Positions 1 through 8,450 of a DNA stretch of 12,902 nt are shown piece after piece. The DNA is taken from NCBI GenBank assembly GCA_023392225.1, contig JAEVZM010000198.1, forward strand, positions 1 to 12,902, written 5' to 3'. The notes under the pieces are model-generated. The model ran no database searches. It saw only the letters and a list, made by a program, of their open reading frames with translations, and had not been told where the DNA came from. The stretch comes from Pseudomonadota bacterium (GTDB taxonomy: Bacteria; Pseudomonadota; Alphaproteobacteria; Rhizobiales; Kaistiaceae). The position numbers were made by a program, and so were the translations under genes. Every line of letters begins with the position of its first letter. Position 1 is the stretch's first letter.

Positions 1-199
1 CGGGGGGCCGGGGACCGCCCCGCACCGCACCGGCCAGCGGCGCGAGGAGGCCGGCGACGACCCGCAGCAGCGTCGATTTGCCCGCCCCGTTCGGCCCGGT
101 CACGGCGAGCAGCTCGCCACCGCCGACGCTGAAGCCGAGGCCGGCGAAGACCGCGCGGCCCCCGCGCTCGGCCGACAGGCCCTCTCCACTCAGGCGCAT
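1..199 (-). CDS. ccmA: CcmA, heme exporter ATP-binding subunit (N-terminal part only)
   Basis: This is the first 66 codons of an ABC ATPase that runs off the left edge. Translation from the ATG at 199 begins MRLSGEGLSAERGGRAVF and reaches a Walker A motif, GPNGAGKS, at residues 35-42. The Signature and Walker B motifs lie outside the window. CcmA is the cytoplasmic ATPase of the CcmABCD complex, which handles heme for periplasmic cytochrome c maturation. The start-to-Walker-A spacing is very short, as in CcmA, and in many Alphaproteobacteria ccmA is divergent from acnA, which is the arrangement here. Both points support CcmA over other ABC ATPases. Because most of the protein is missing, the name depends partly on gene order. 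Confidence 0.82.
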   Translation of the reverse strand, partial: MRLSGEGLSAERGGRAVFAGLGFSVGGGELLAVTGPNGAGKSTLLRVVAGLLAPLAGAVRGGPRPP

Positions 200-245
200 C
201 GGAGTCTCAGGTCCACGCGAGGCGGACTGCCGCCGATTTGATCAC

Positions 246-266
246 CGTGACCAACCTTCGGTCACG
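246..266. repeat. Perfect 7-bp inverted repeat in the ccmA/acnA divergent region
   Basis: CGTGACC and GGTCACG flank a 7-base centre (AACCTTC), forming a perfect dyad. It lies between the ccmA start and the candidate acnA promoter, about 58 bases upstream of that promoter's -35 position. It could be an operator for a dimeric regulator or a hairpin in a ccmA leader. No known regulator site is recognised. Confidence 0.5.
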
Positions 267-323
267 CCTTGCAGGAAATGCACGTCAATTTCGCCCCGGC
301 ACGGCCATACGTGCCCCTTTGTC

Positions 324-352
324 TGGAACCGATCCATGAAATTCACTATAAG
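324..352 (+). promoter_or_regulatory. Candidate acnA promoter
   Basis: A good -10 box, TATAAG, lies at 347-352. Seventeen bases upstream is TGGAAC at 324-329, a weak -35 with about three of six consensus matches. Transcription would start near 359 and give a leader of roughly 95 bases before the GTG at 455. This A+T-rich patch stands out in a G+C-rich region. The assignment is by consensus only. Confidence 0.42.
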
Positions 353-370
353 GCCCGCAGCCCGCGCCGT

Positions 371-407
371 CGCGGTCTCCGGCACCCTCGGTGCCGTCGG
401 GTCCGCG
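371..407 (+). promoter_or_regulatory. Stem-loop in the predicted acnA leader
   Basis: CGGCACC (380-386) and GGTGCCG (390-396) pair perfectly around a 3-base loop. An outer pairing of CGCGG (371-375) with CCGCG (403-407) can stack beneath it. The element lies between the candidate promoter and the acnA GTG start, so it would be in the mRNA leader. It could affect mRNA stability or translation. It matches no riboswitch class I recognise. Confidence 0.45.
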
Positions 408-454
408 CCGCCTCCCAGGGCAGCGCACGCCATTTCATCGAGGACCCCCCTCCC

Positions 455-3133
<2,679 letters not shown>

Positions 3134-3203
3134 CGAGGTCTCGGGTTTCTCACCCTAACGTGACTCGCATTTGACGGGGGCGGTTCGTAGCTTCGCATCC
3201 ATC

Positions 3204-3223
3204 GGGCGGCCGTCAGGCTGCCC
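3204..3223 (+). terminator. Stem-loop after acnA, possible terminator or attenuator
   Basis: GGGCGGCC (3204-3211) pairs with GGCTGCCC (3216-3223) around the loop GTCA, eight pairs including one G-T wobble. It lies in the 118-base gap between acnA and the DUF1223 gene and is followed by a short, weakly T-containing stretch (CCGTCTT) rather than a real T-run. It could partly end acnA transcription. Intrinsic termination is uncertain. Confidence 0.38.
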
Positions 3224-3251
3224 CCGTCTTCCGCATCGGACCTTTGCAATC

Positions 3252-3992
3252 GTGAAACATCGAGCCGGCTCATTCGCCGCCATTGTGGTCGCCGCAAGCC
3301 TCGCGGCGGTCCTGCCGGCGATGGCCGGCGGCGCCAGGGCGGTGCTCGAGCTGTTCACCAGCCAGGGCTGCAGCTCCTGCCCGCCGGCCGATGCGATCTT
3401 CGGCGAATATGCCGGGCGGGACGACATCCTCGCCCTCTCCTTCCCCGTCGACTACTGGGACTATCTGGGCTGGAAGGACACCCTCGCCAGCCATGACAAC
3501 ACCCTCCGCCAAAAGGGCTATGCCGAGGCGCGCGGCGACCGGCAGGTCTATACGCCCCAGGTGGTGGTGAACGGCGCCACCCACGTCGTCGGCAGCAACC
3601 GCGAGCAGATCGAGGCAGCCCTCGGCACCAGCCCGCCGCTGCCGGTGCCGATCACGATGGAGGCGGGCACCGATTCGACCACCGTCACCGTCGGCGCCTC
3701 GGAGCTGCCGGGCAAGCACAAGGGCACGATCTGGCTCGCCATGTATGACGACCCGGTGAGCGTACCGATCGAGCGCGGCGAGAACACCGGCAAGTCGGTG
3801 ACCTACTACAACGTCGTGCGGAAGCTCCGTCCGATCGCCATGTGGAAGGGCCAGGAAGTCACGGTCGAGCTGCCCAAGAGCGAGATGGACCAGGCTGAGG
3901 TCTCGCGCTGCGCGGTGATCCTGCAGACCGAGGGCGAGAACGGCTTGCCCGGGCCGATTCTCGGCGCCGCCAACATCGACTACGCCCACTGA
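3252..3992 (+). CDS. Exported DUF1223 protein with thioredoxin-like fold
   Basis: This is a 246-residue predicted periplasmic protein of the DUF1223 family, whose function is not established. The start is taken as the GTG at 3252. It gives a typical signal peptide: a basic start (MKHR), a hydrophobic core at residues 8-22, and a likely cleavage after AMA near residue 25. An in-frame TTG at 3171 would add 27 residues with no export signal and is disfavoured. The mature protein opens with VLELFTSQGCSSCPPAD, which places a CxxC pair (Cys40, Cys43) just after the first strand of a thioredoxin-like fold. VDYWDYLGWKD and YTPQVVVNG, also typical of the family, follow. A thiol-redox or metal-related role is an inference from CxxC. 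The gene commonly follows acnA in Hyphomicrobiales, so the placement supports the call. Confidence 0.9.
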   Translation: MKHRAGSFAAIVVAASLAAVLPAMAGGARAVLELFTSQGCSSCPPADAIFGEYAGRDDILALSFPVDYWDYLGWKDTLASHDNTLRQKGYAEARGDRQVYTPQVVVNGATHVVGSNREQIEAALGTSPPLPVPITMEAGTDSTTVTVGASELPGKHKGTIWLAMYDDPVSVPIERGENTGKSVTYYNVVRKLRPIAMWKGQEVTVELPKSEMDQAEVSRCAVILQTEGENGLPGPILGAANIDYAH

Positions 3993-3993
3993 C

Positions 3994-4020
3994 GGCGCCC
4001 GCGTCCGGGGGTGCGGCGCC
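3994..4020 (+). terminator. Weak stem-loop just after the DUF1223 stop
   Basis: GGCGCC at 3994-3999 pairs with GGCGCC at 4015-4020. A further GCG/TGC pairing is possible if one C is bulged. It begins two bases after the stop codon, a usual terminator position, but no T-run follows. GGCGCC is self-complementary and common in G+C-rich DNA, so this may be chance. Confidence 0.28.
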
Positions 4021-4124
4021 TTCCGCCCGCCTCGCCGACGTCGTCGGGCTGCTGCCCTGTCCCTCGCCACCGATCGTGCTAGTCTTGCCCTGACGTGACG
4101 CGAAAACCGGGGGGACACGATCCG

Positions 4125-5261
4125 ATGCGCTACGCCATCCACGCCGCTGCGGCGACCGCGCTGGCGGCGCTCGCCGCCACGCCCGCAGCCGCCGAGCAGC
4201 GCCTGCTGCACGAGGCGATCGAGCTGCAGGGCGTCGCCCTCTATTTCAGCTCGGGCGTTCCCGCGCTGGTCCTCGGCGTGGTGAAGGACGGTGAGACCGC
4301 GGTCATCGGCTTCGGCGAGATTGCCGATGGATCGGGCAAGGAGCCCGACGGCGACACCATGATGCGGATCGGCTCGATCACCAAGGTGTTCACCGGCACG
4401 ACCTTCGCGAGCCTGGTCGCCGACGGCACGGTCGGCCTTGCCGACCCGCTCGAGCAGCATCTCGGCTGGGGCCCGGTGCCGGGCCGTGACGGCCATGCGA
4501 TCCGGCTCATCGAGCTCGCCACCCACACCTCCGGCCTGCCGCGCGAGGCCGATCGCGAGCAGGGGACGGCCTCCGACCCCTTCAAGACCCTCACGGAAGA
4601 GACCTACAGGAAGGACCTCGCGACCGATCCTCTGGTCTTCACCCCCGGCACCGGCGGGCTCTATTCCAACTTCGCCTTCGACCTTCTCGGTATCGCCCTC
4701 GGCAATGCCGCCGGCAAGCCGTTCACCACGCTCCAGGAGGAGCGGGCGATCGCCCCCGCCGGCCTCAAGGATACCGTGTTCACGCTCCGCCCCGGCGACG
4801 AGGACCGGCTGATGCAGGGCCACTTCCTCGACGGCTCGCCGATGCCCACCATCCCCACCACGCCGGTGATGGCCGGGGCGAGCTCGCTCTACTCGACGCC
4901 GAACGACATCCTCAAGTGGCTCGCCTGGCACATGGACCGCTTCTCCGACAAGGATGCCGACACCCGCGTCGTCGACCACGCTGCGTATGTGTTCCGCGAT
5001 CAGATCAGCCCTGTCCTCGGCTTCGACGAGTCGGGGGAGATGGATGCGATGGGCCTCGGCTGGGTGGTGATGGCGGCGACCGACAGCAGCCCGCTGATGC
5101 TCCAGAAGGCTGGCGGTCTCCAGGGCGTGTTCAGCTATGCCGCCTTCGCCCCGGCGACCGGGGTCGGCGCATTCGTCGCGATCAACAAGTTCGACTTTGC
5201 GACGGCGACCCAGATGGCAACGGTGGTCAACCGCATCGTCGCCGACCTGTCGCCGCGCTGA
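4125..5261 (+). CDS. ampH: AmpH-like serine hydrolase (D-Ala-D-Ala carboxypeptidase/endopeptidase, beta-lactamase-fold)
   Basis: This is a 378-residue exported member of the class C beta-lactamase / low-molecular-weight PBP superfamily, expected to trim peptidoglycan peptides in the periplasm. The ATG at 4125 is preceded by a G-rich ribosome site (GGGGGGA, 4109-4115) and gives a clean signal peptide ending near TPAAA at residue 23. An in-frame GTG at 4095 would add ten residues. The nucleophile motif is SITK, with Ser84 and Lys87, inside MRIGSITKVFTG. The second motif is YSN at 180-182. The third box, where many relatives have H-x-G or K-T-G, reads KAGG at 328-331. The segment GSGKEPDG before the active site resembles alphaproteobacterial proteins annotated as AmpH. 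Two small genes follow closely, suggesting an operon. A plain esterase or beta-lactamase cannot be excluded. Confidence 0.8.
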   Translation: MRYAIHAAAATALAALAATPAAAEQRLLHEAIELQGVALYFSSGVPALVLGVVKDGETAVIGFGEIADGSGKEPDGDTMMRIGSITKVFTGTTFASLVADGTVGLADPLEQHLGWGPVPGRDGHAIRLIELATHTSGLPREADREQGTASDPFKTLTEETYRKDLATDPLVFTPGTGGLYSNFAFDLLGIALGNAAGKPFTTLQEERAIAPAGLKDTVFTLRPGDEDRLMQGHFLDGSPMPTIPTTPVMAGASSLYSTPNDILKWLAWHMDRFSDKDADTRVVDHAAYVFRDQISPVLGFDESGEMDAMGLGWVVMAATDSSPLMLQKAGGLQGVFSYAAFAPATGVGAFVAINKFDFATATQMATVVNRIVADLSPR

Positions 5262-5274
5262 GGCTCGTCCCGGA

Positions 5275-5649
5275 ATGAGCTCGTCCCATCCGGCCGTCGA
5301 CCCCGCCATCCTGACGGTCGTCATCACGGCGATCGAGCTTGCCGGCGTGGCGGTGATCGTCATCGCGGCGCTGGTCGCGACCCTCATCTACATCCGCGGC
5401 GGACTGGGCGATCCGGCCCGGTGGGCGACCGGCTTCCAGGCGTTCCGCGCCACGCTCGGCCGCGGCATCCTGCTCGGCCTCGAGTTCCTGATCGCGGCCG
5501 ACATCATCCGCACCATCACCCTCGACCCGACGCTCGACAGCCTGGTCGTGCTCGGCGGCATCGTCGTCGTGCGCACCTTCCTCAGCCTGTCGCTCCAGGT
5601 CGAGATCGACGGCCGCTGGCCGTGGCAGTCGCCACGGCGCGAAAGCTGA
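5275..5649 (+). CDS. DUF1622 family small membrane protein
   Basis: This is a 124-residue predicted inner-membrane protein of unknown function matching the DUF1622 family pattern. Three hydrophobic segments are visible: residues 12-40 (ILTVVITAIELAGVAVIVIA onward), about 63-82 (GILLGLEFLIAADIIRT) and about 87-107 (LDSLVVLGGIVVVRTFLSL). Between the first two is a hydrophilic stretch with RGG and DPARW. The core motif LGLEFLIAADIIRT with a conserved Glu and Asp inside the membrane is characteristic. The ATG at 5275 is chosen because it begins just before the first membrane helix and lies 13 bases after the ampH-like stop, with GAGG at 5260-5263. The frame is open upstream inside ampH, but that part is not membrane-like. 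It is probably co-transcribed with its neighbours. Confidence 0.88.
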   Translation: MSSSHPAVDPAILTVVITAIELAGVAVIVIAALVATLIYIRGGLGDPARWATGFQAFRATLGRGILLGLEFLIAADIIRTITLDPTLDSLVVLGGIVVVRTFLSLSLQVEIDGRWPWQSPRRES

Positions 5650-5690
5650 CACCGCCCCGGGCATCAACCGCATTCAAGGGAAGACGGGAC

Positions 5691-6185
5691 TTGGAAGACA
5701 TCGACACCCACGCCGTGCTCGCCGCGATCCCGCTGTTCGCGGAGACCCTCAACCCCCGCCAGCTCGACCATCTCGCCGCCCAGTGCGAGCCGGCCTTCTT
5801 CCCGGCCGGCTCCTTCCTCATCTCGGAAGGCGACTTCGGCGACTCGATGTTCGCGATCGTCGCCGGCGAGGCCGCCGTGACGCTACACGACGCCCGCGGC
5901 GACGAGCATGGCGTCGCCTCGGTCAAGCCGGGCGAGATCGTCGGCGAGATGTCGCTGCTCACCGGGATGCGCCGGCGGGCGACCGTGATGGCGAAGACCG
6001 ACGTGGCCGCCCTCGAGATCGCCAAGCCGGCGCTCGAGGAGATGTTCGCCCGTGCTCCCGAGCTGATCGACCGCTTCGGCGCCGTGCTCGCCGGGCGGGA
6101 GGCAGTGCTCCGGCAGGTCGCGGCCGACGCCGCCAGCCAGCGCGACTTCGCCAGCCGCATCCGCCGCTTCTTCGGCGGGAAGTAG
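5691..6185 (+). CDS. Stand-alone cyclic-nucleotide-binding domain protein
   Basis: This is a 164-residue soluble protein consisting almost entirely of one cNMP-binding (CAP-effector-like) beta-roll. No helix-turn-helix or membrane segment is seen. The barrel runs from about residue 34 (EPAFFPAGSFLISEGD) to 110. The phosphate-binding cassette region reads VGEMSLLTGMRRRATV (84-99), with the conserved Gly-Glu (85-86) and an Arg cluster (94-96), so nucleotide binding is possible. An alpha-helical tail (EEMFARAPELIDRF onward) ends in basic residues. The TTG at 5691 is chosen because AAGGGA lies just upstream at 5677-5682 and the product then begins MEDIDTHAVLAAIPLF, a usual start for such domains. 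A GTG at 5715 is the alternative. It sits 41 bases after the DUF1622 gene, in the same likely operon. Confidence 0.85.
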   Translation: MEDIDTHAVLAAIPLFAETLNPRQLDHLAAQCEPAFFPAGSFLISEGDFGDSMFAIVAGEAAVTLHDARGDEHGVASVKPGEIVGEMSLLTGMRRRATVMAKTDVAALEIAKPALEEMFARAPELIDRFGAVLAGREAVLRQVAADAASQRDFASRIRRFFGGK

Positions 6186-6189
6186 CGCC

Positions 6190-6205
6190 CGCCGGACCAC
6201 CGGCG
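6190..6205. terminator. Short stem-loop between convergent genes
   Basis: CGCCGG (6190-6195) pairs with CCGGCG (6200-6205) around ACCA. It fills most of the 23-base gap between the convergent stops at 6185 and 6209, where a bidirectional terminator would be expected. There is no T-run on either strand, so the function is inferred from position. Confidence 0.35.
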
Positions 6206-6208
6206 CCG

Positions 6209-8071
6209 CTACTGCTCCAGGGCCCGGATCTCGTCGTTCGCCCGGCGCAGCCGCTCGGAGAAGTCGCGCATCATGTTGCCCATGATGGTGATCATCAGGT
6301 TGGGCTGGCTCTTGCCGACCTCGCGGAGTTGGTCGACCGAGAAGCCGTAGCAAACGGTCCGCTCGTCGGCGACGATGTCGGCCGAGCGGCGGCCGCCATC
6401 GAGCAGCGCCATCTCGCCGAAGCATAGCCCGGGACCGAGCGATGCCACGCGGATCATCCGCTCGCCGCCGGCGTGGCGGATGCGGAGCTGGACGGTCACC
6501 GCGCCGCGGGCGACAACGAAAAACAGGCGCGCCTCGTCGCCCTCGCGCACGATCGCCTCGCCGGCCTCGAACTGCAGCGGCCGCACCATCCCTTCGAGGA
6601 TCCGCAGCTCATCGCGGCTCAGACCCTGGAAGATCTCGAGCTGGGCGAGGGAGAACTTGGTGAGATCGCGCAGCGTGACGAACTTGGCGAGCAGGTTCTG
6701 CTCACACCATTCGAGCGCCTGGTCGCGGTGCTCGAACAGGCGCTCCCTGCCCTCGCCCTGCGCGGCGAGCAGCGCATGGGGAGCGGCGAGGCGGCCGTCG
6801 CCCTGGAGATGGGCGCAGACCAGCCGCTTGCCGCGCTCGGTGAGGCTGGCGTCGAGCTCGACCAGCAGCCGCCCCGCGGCGGTGTCGGCATCGTGGACGC
6901 GCCTGAGATCGAGGACGATGTAGTCGGCTTCGGCGGCGATCTGGTCGATGCGCCGCACCAGCCGCTCTGTCGAGCCGAAGAACAGCCCGCCCTGGACCTC
7001 GATCAGGCGGATGCGCGCGCCCTCCGCGTCGAGGCGCTTGCGCTCCTCCGGCGGCCGCATCCGCTTCGAGTGCACCACGTTGCCGGCGAGCTCGCGCCGC
7101 ACGACCGCGCCGCTGTTGGTATGGTTGCGGAAGATGTGGAGGCCGAAGGTCTCCGAGATTTCCTTGCAGACCTGCACGCCACGCACGCTGTGGCCGTGGG
7201 CGTCGAGACGGGGCGAGAACACGCCGATGCCGATCTGCCCCGGGATCACCGCGATGATCCCGCCGGAGACGCCGCTCTTGGCCGGCATGCCGATCTCGTA
7301 GGACCACTGGCCGGCGTAGTTGTACATGCCGCAGGAGTTCATCACCGTGAGGACATCCTGGATGTAGTCGCGATCGAGCGCCACCGCGCCGGTGAGCGGG
7401 TTGACGCCGTCATTGGCGAGCGTCGCCGCCATCACCGCGAGGTCGGCCGCCGTCACCCGCACCGCGCACTGGCGGAAGTAGATGTCGAGGATCGTCTCCG
7501 GCGGCGAGTGGATCATGCCGGAGTTGAGCATCATGTAGGCGATCGCCCGGTTACGATGGCCGGTCGCCTGCTCCGAGCGATGCACCGAATCGTCGATGAG
7601 GAGACCCCGCCCGGCGAAGCGCGACAAGACGCCCAGCATGGTCGAGATGCGCGCCTCCGGCGTCTCGCCCTTGATCAGCTCGGCCGCCGCCATCGCCCCG
7701 GCATTGACCATGGGGTTGAAGGGCCGGTTGTGCACCTCGTCGAGGACGATCGAATTGAAGGCCTCGCCGGTCGGCTCCACCCCGATCCGCGACAGCACGA
7801 ACTCCCGGCCGTATTCGGCAAGGGTGTAGCCGTAGACGAAGGTCTTGGAGATCGACTGGATGGTGAAGGGCTCGTAGGCGTCGCCGGCGGTATAGACCCG
7901 ACCGTCGACCGTGGCGATGGCGATGCCGAACAGGCTGGGATCGACCTTGGCGAGCTCGGGGATGTAGGTGGCGATCGCCCCGTCCTCGACCGCCGCTATC
8001 CGCTCGTGCAGTGCGGACAGGTAGCGGTCGATCGCGCCGCCGGAAACAGCGGCTTCGGCAACGGAATCCAT
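6209..8071 (-). CDS. glsA: Glutaminase fused to STAS and cyclic-nucleotide-binding domains
   Basis: This is a 620-residue protein that should hydrolyse glutamine to glutamate and ammonia in the cytoplasm. Residues about 20-315 are a complete serine-dependent glutaminase: Ser73 and Lys76 form the S-x-x-K motif in IQSISKTF, followed by NPMVNAGA (120-127), TGHRNRAIAYM (170-180), DGVNPLTG (221-228) and YAGQWSYEIGMPAKSGVSGG (252-271). Residues about 352-458 resemble a STAS domain, with YIVLDLRRV near 384-392. Residues about 477-600 are a cNMP beta-roll with FGEMALLDGGRRSADI at 551-566. The ATG at 8071 is chosen because GGGGGA precedes it by about eight bases. In-frame ATGs at 8116 and 8134 overlap the predicted promoter. 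Simple glutaminases are about 310 residues, so the second half is an added regulatory module. The fusion type is known in other bacteria. Confidence 0.94.
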   Translation of the reverse strand: MDSVAEAAVSGGAIDRYLSALHERIAAVEDGAIATYIPELAKVDPSLFGIAIATVDGRVYTAGDAYEPFTIQSISKTFVYGYTLAEYGREFVLSRIGVEPTGEAFNSIVLDEVHNRPFNPMVNAGAMAAAELIKGETPEARISTMLGVLSRFAGRGLLIDDSVHRSEQATGHRNRAIAYMMLNSGMIHSPPETILDIYFRQCAVRVTAADLAVMAATLANDGVNPLTGAVALDRDYIQDVLTVMNSCGMYNYAGQWSYEIGMPAKSGVSGGIIAVIPGQIGIGVFSPRLDAHGHSVRGVQVCKEISETFGLHIFRNHTNSGAVVRRELAGNVVHSKRMRPPEERKRLDAEGARIRLIEVQGGLFFGSTERLVRRIDQIAAEADYIVLDLRRVHDADTAAGRLLVELDASLTERGKRLVCAHLQGDGRLAAPHALLAAQGEGRERLFEHRDQALEWCEQNLLAKFVTLRDLTKFSLAQLEIFQGLSRDELRILEGMVRPLQFEAGEAIVREGDEARLFFVVARGAVTVQLRIRHAGGERMIRVASLGPGLCFGEMALLDGGRRSADIVADERTVCYGFSVDQLREVGKSQPNLMITIMGNMMRDFSERLRRANDEIRALEQ

Positions 8072-8114
8072 GGCAGGTCCCCCAGTTGATCCCTGGGCGA
8101 AGGGGATCCCTGCC

Positions 8115-8143
8115 ATTGTGCAATCAACATGCATGCATGCAAA
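8115..8143 (-). promoter_or_regulatory. Candidate glsA promoter with ATGC-repeat spacer
   Basis: Read on the minus strand, TTTGCA (8143-8138) and CACAAT (8120-8115) match the -35 and -10 consensus at four of six positions each, with an ideal 17-base spacer. Transcription would start near 8108, about 37 bases before the chosen glsA ATG. The spacer contains a run of tandem ATGC. The heptamer TTGTGCA occurs at 8116-8122, over the -10, and again at 8153-8159, which could be a regulator half-site pair. No sigma-54 type GG-N10-GC promoter was found. Confidence 0.45.
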
Positions 8144-8183
8144 GCCGCTGTTTTGTGCAGCAGCGCCCGTTGGTGCGGCGATC

Positions 8184-8209
8184 CGCGCGAGCCTTCCGGG
8201 CTTCGCGCG
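8184..8209. repeat. G+C-rich stem-loop
   Basis: CGCGCGA (8184-8190) pairs with TCGCGCG (8203-8209). Past a one-base bulge, GCC/GGC adds three more pairs, leaving a 5-base loop. No T-run follows on either strand. It may be part of a leader, a small RNA or a factor-dependent stop. Confidence 0.5.
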
Positions 8210-8226
8210 CTTGACATGCGCGCGCG

Positions 8227-8284
8227 GCAGGATACTCCGACGCCCCTGGGGTGGGAACGAACGAAACCAGGGGTGAAATCCTGC
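8227..8284. ncRNA. Nested two-stem element, possible structured RNA
   Basis: An outer perfect 7-bp stem, GCAGGAT (8227-8233) with ATCCTGC (8278-8284), encloses an inner perfect 7-bp stem, CCCCTGG (8243-8249) with CCAGGGG (8267-8273). The asymmetric internal loop is 9 and 4 bases, and the 17-base apical loop includes GAACGAACGAAA. Two exact 7-bp stems correctly nested are more RNA-like than operator-like. It matches no riboswitch or small RNA I recognise. The transcribed strand is unknown: plus would make it a leader of the DUF3307 gene, minus would place it far upstream of glsA. Confidence 0.35.
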
Positions 8285-8301
8285 TCATGATCATTGACCA
8301 G

Positions 8302-8323
8302 CGGCGGCCATTGACGGCCGCCG
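8302..8323. repeat. Perfect 8-bp stem-loop
   Basis: CGGCGGCC (8302-8309) and GGCCGCCG (8316-8323) form a perfect stem around ATTGAC. It follows the nested element by 17 bases and lacks a T-run. It could be a further domain of the same transcript or a factor-dependent terminator. Confidence 0.48.
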
Positions 8324-8380
8324 GATGGCATCGTGCCGCATCAGCCCACCGCGTAGCGCATGTCCCCGAAGCGCATGCAA

Positions 8381-8392
8381 TGACGGCCGTCA
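8381..8392. promoter_or_regulatory. Perfect 12-bp palindrome, candidate operator
   Basis: TGACGGCCGTCA reads identically on both strands. It lies 58 bases before the DUF3307 start and just after the GCGCATG direct repeat, so it is placed to bind a dimeric regulator of that gene. No regulator family is assigned. Confidence 0.4.
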
Positions 8393-8450
8393 CACCCGAA
8401 GAAACGCCGCCGCGTCATAGTGGGATGGGGCGGGAGACGGGGGCGCCAGG

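Larger units (their letters stand above)
8072..8450. other. 379-base divergent non-coding region rich in inverted repeats
   Basis: This stretch separates glsA from the DUF3307 gene and holds no gene I can support. It contains the glsA promoter, a strong hairpin at 8184-8209, a nested two-stem element at 8227-8284, another hairpin at 8302-8323, a direct repeat of GCGCATG (8356-8362 and 8371-8377), and a perfect 12-bp palindrome at 8381-8392. A TTGACA at 8211-8216 looks like a -35 box, but the nearest -10-like GATACT (8231-8236) is only 14 bases away, too close for a normal promoter. Short open frames here resemble no known protein. Confidence 0.6.

Noticed and set aside
269..454. In-frame upstream extension of acnA from the ATG at 269
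   Set aside because: The 62 extra residues are Arg/Pro/Ala-rich, unlike any AcnA N-terminus, and they cover the candidate promoter and leader stem. The GTG at 455 fits the family start.
3270..5387. A 705-codon open frame on the minus strand across the DUF1223 and ampH-like genes
   Set aside because: Same codon-bias effect. It crosses two well-supported genes and their gap, and the product looks like no known protein.
6473..8089. A 538-codon plus-strand open frame antisense to glsA
   Set aside because: The translation is Asp/His/Arg/Leu-rich shadow sequence. The minus strand encodes full glutaminase, STAS and cNMP motifs.
8211..8236. TTGACA with downstream GATACT as a promoter for a small RNA or DUF3307
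   Set aside because: The spacing is 14 bases, too short for a standard promoter, and it would start transcription inside the 5' stem of the nested element. Kept only as a note.
8124..8393. Minus-strand frame of 89 codons upstream of glsA
   Set aside because: Its composition is Ala/Arg/Cys-rich with no domain, and it overlaps the predicted glsA promoter and repeat region.
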